This document shows, in pieces, positions 5,362 through 5,681 of a DNA stretch of 5,681 bases. The position numbers were made by a program, and so were the translations under genes. A model generated the notes under the pieces. The model saw only the letters and a program-made list of their open reading frames with translations. It was not told the DNA's origin and searched no databases. The stretch comes from SAR324 cluster bacterium (GTDB lineage: Bacteria; Bdellovibrionota; UBA2361; JAAZON01), in NCBI GenBank assembly GCA_012797725.1, contig JAAZON010000580.1:1-5681 (forward strand), written 5' to 3'. Position 1 is the first letter of the stretch; each line of letters opens with the position of its first letter.

Positions 5362-5681
5362 CTACCAAAGAGCTCGCTCCTCCTTTACCAAAAGAGCCCT
5401 TAAAGGACCCACCATATACATTGAACCTGCAACCAAAAGTACACCGCCATTTAAATTTTCTTTCAATAATGCCTGATAGTCAGAGCCATAATCTTTAGCT
5501 TTTATATCAAAGCACGATAGGAAATCAGAAACAACTTCATTAGGCACTGCTCTCGTGGATTGGGGTAAGAGAAGATTCCACTTACTAACATAAGGCATTA
5601 AAATTTTTAGCATTTCTTGCCAGTTTTTAGTTTGCAAACAACCAAATGCTAAGTTCAAATCTTTCAATCCTTCAAGTTCTA
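5362..5681 (-). CDS. folC: Folylpolyglutamate synthase/dihydrofolate synthase (FolC), C-terminal end (partial)
   Basis: The frame is open to the right edge of the window, so about the last 106 residues of a protein usually ~420-450 long are present; the TTG at 5667 is internal. The segment matches the C-terminal domain of the FolC/Mur ligase-like family: AFGCLQTKNWQEML (usually FG-ADKD-x-x-ML), a strand ending in LLPQSTRAVP, a helix, and the closing GGVLLVAGSMYMVGPLRALL corresponding to the family's G-S-x-Y-x-x-G/A-E-x-R end. FolC adds glutamate to folates and, in many bacteria, to dihydropteroate, using ATP in the cytoplasm. The ATP-binding P-loop and Mur-ligase central domain are outside the window. 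It stops 33 bases before the polyprenyl synthase start, with no terminator between. Confidence 0.82.
   Translation of the reverse strand, partial: ELEGLKDLNLAFGCLQTKNWQEMLKILMPYVSKWNLLLPQSTRAVPNEVVSDFLSCFDIKAKDYGSDYQALLKENLNGGVLLVAGSMYMVGPLRALLVKEERALW

Overview
The window is a stretch of bacterial chromosome with moderate to low G+C, tightly packed genes and ATG starts. A type II secretion/type IV pilus type ATPase and a Sec signal peptide on a likely periplasmic protein point to a diderm (Gram-negative) bacterium. The fused ATPase-receiver architecture and the orphan coiled-coil proteins would fit a delta/oligoflexian-like or other little-studied lineage. That placement is only an inference, because no marker gene here settles taxonomy.

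Left part, plus strand: (1) the 3' end of a GspE/PilB-family secretion ATPase that runs straight into a C-terminal response-regulator receiver domain (1-591), followed by a weak AT-rich hairpin. (2) A 327-base spacer (592-918) with two clear inverted repeats and no convincing gene. (3) A two-gene probable operon of unrecognised proteins. The first is a 504-residue, cysteine-free, Thr-rich-N-terminus, mainly helical protein (919-2433). The second is a 241-residue exported coiled-coil protein with six cysteines outside its signal peptide (2516-3241). A strong intrinsic terminator (3264-3297) closes the operon.

Right part, conserved housekeeping genes: an inositol monophosphatase-family phosphatase on the minus strand (3271-4080), whose last codons lie inside the terminator hairpin of the convergent operon. 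A short one-domain O6-alkylguanine-DNA alkyltransferase homologue follows on the plus strand (4109-4441), divergent from the phosphatase across only 28 bases. On the minus strand are a short-chain polyprenyl (farnesyl/geranylgeranyl) diphosphate synthase (4450-5328) and the C-terminal end of a FolC-type folylpolyglutamate/dihydrofolate synthase (5362 to past the right edge). These two are read in the order folC then ispA and are probably co-transcribed.

Functionally the right half is metabolism and DNA repair: folate, isoprenoid, phosphate-ester hydrolysis and alkyl-damage repair. The left half is where novelty is most likely. It holds a secretion/pilus motor that appears to be under two-component control, next to an uncharacterised pair of coiled-coil proteins, one of them exported. 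Whether that pair is linked to the secretion machine is not shown by the sequence; it rests only on adjacency and protein character.
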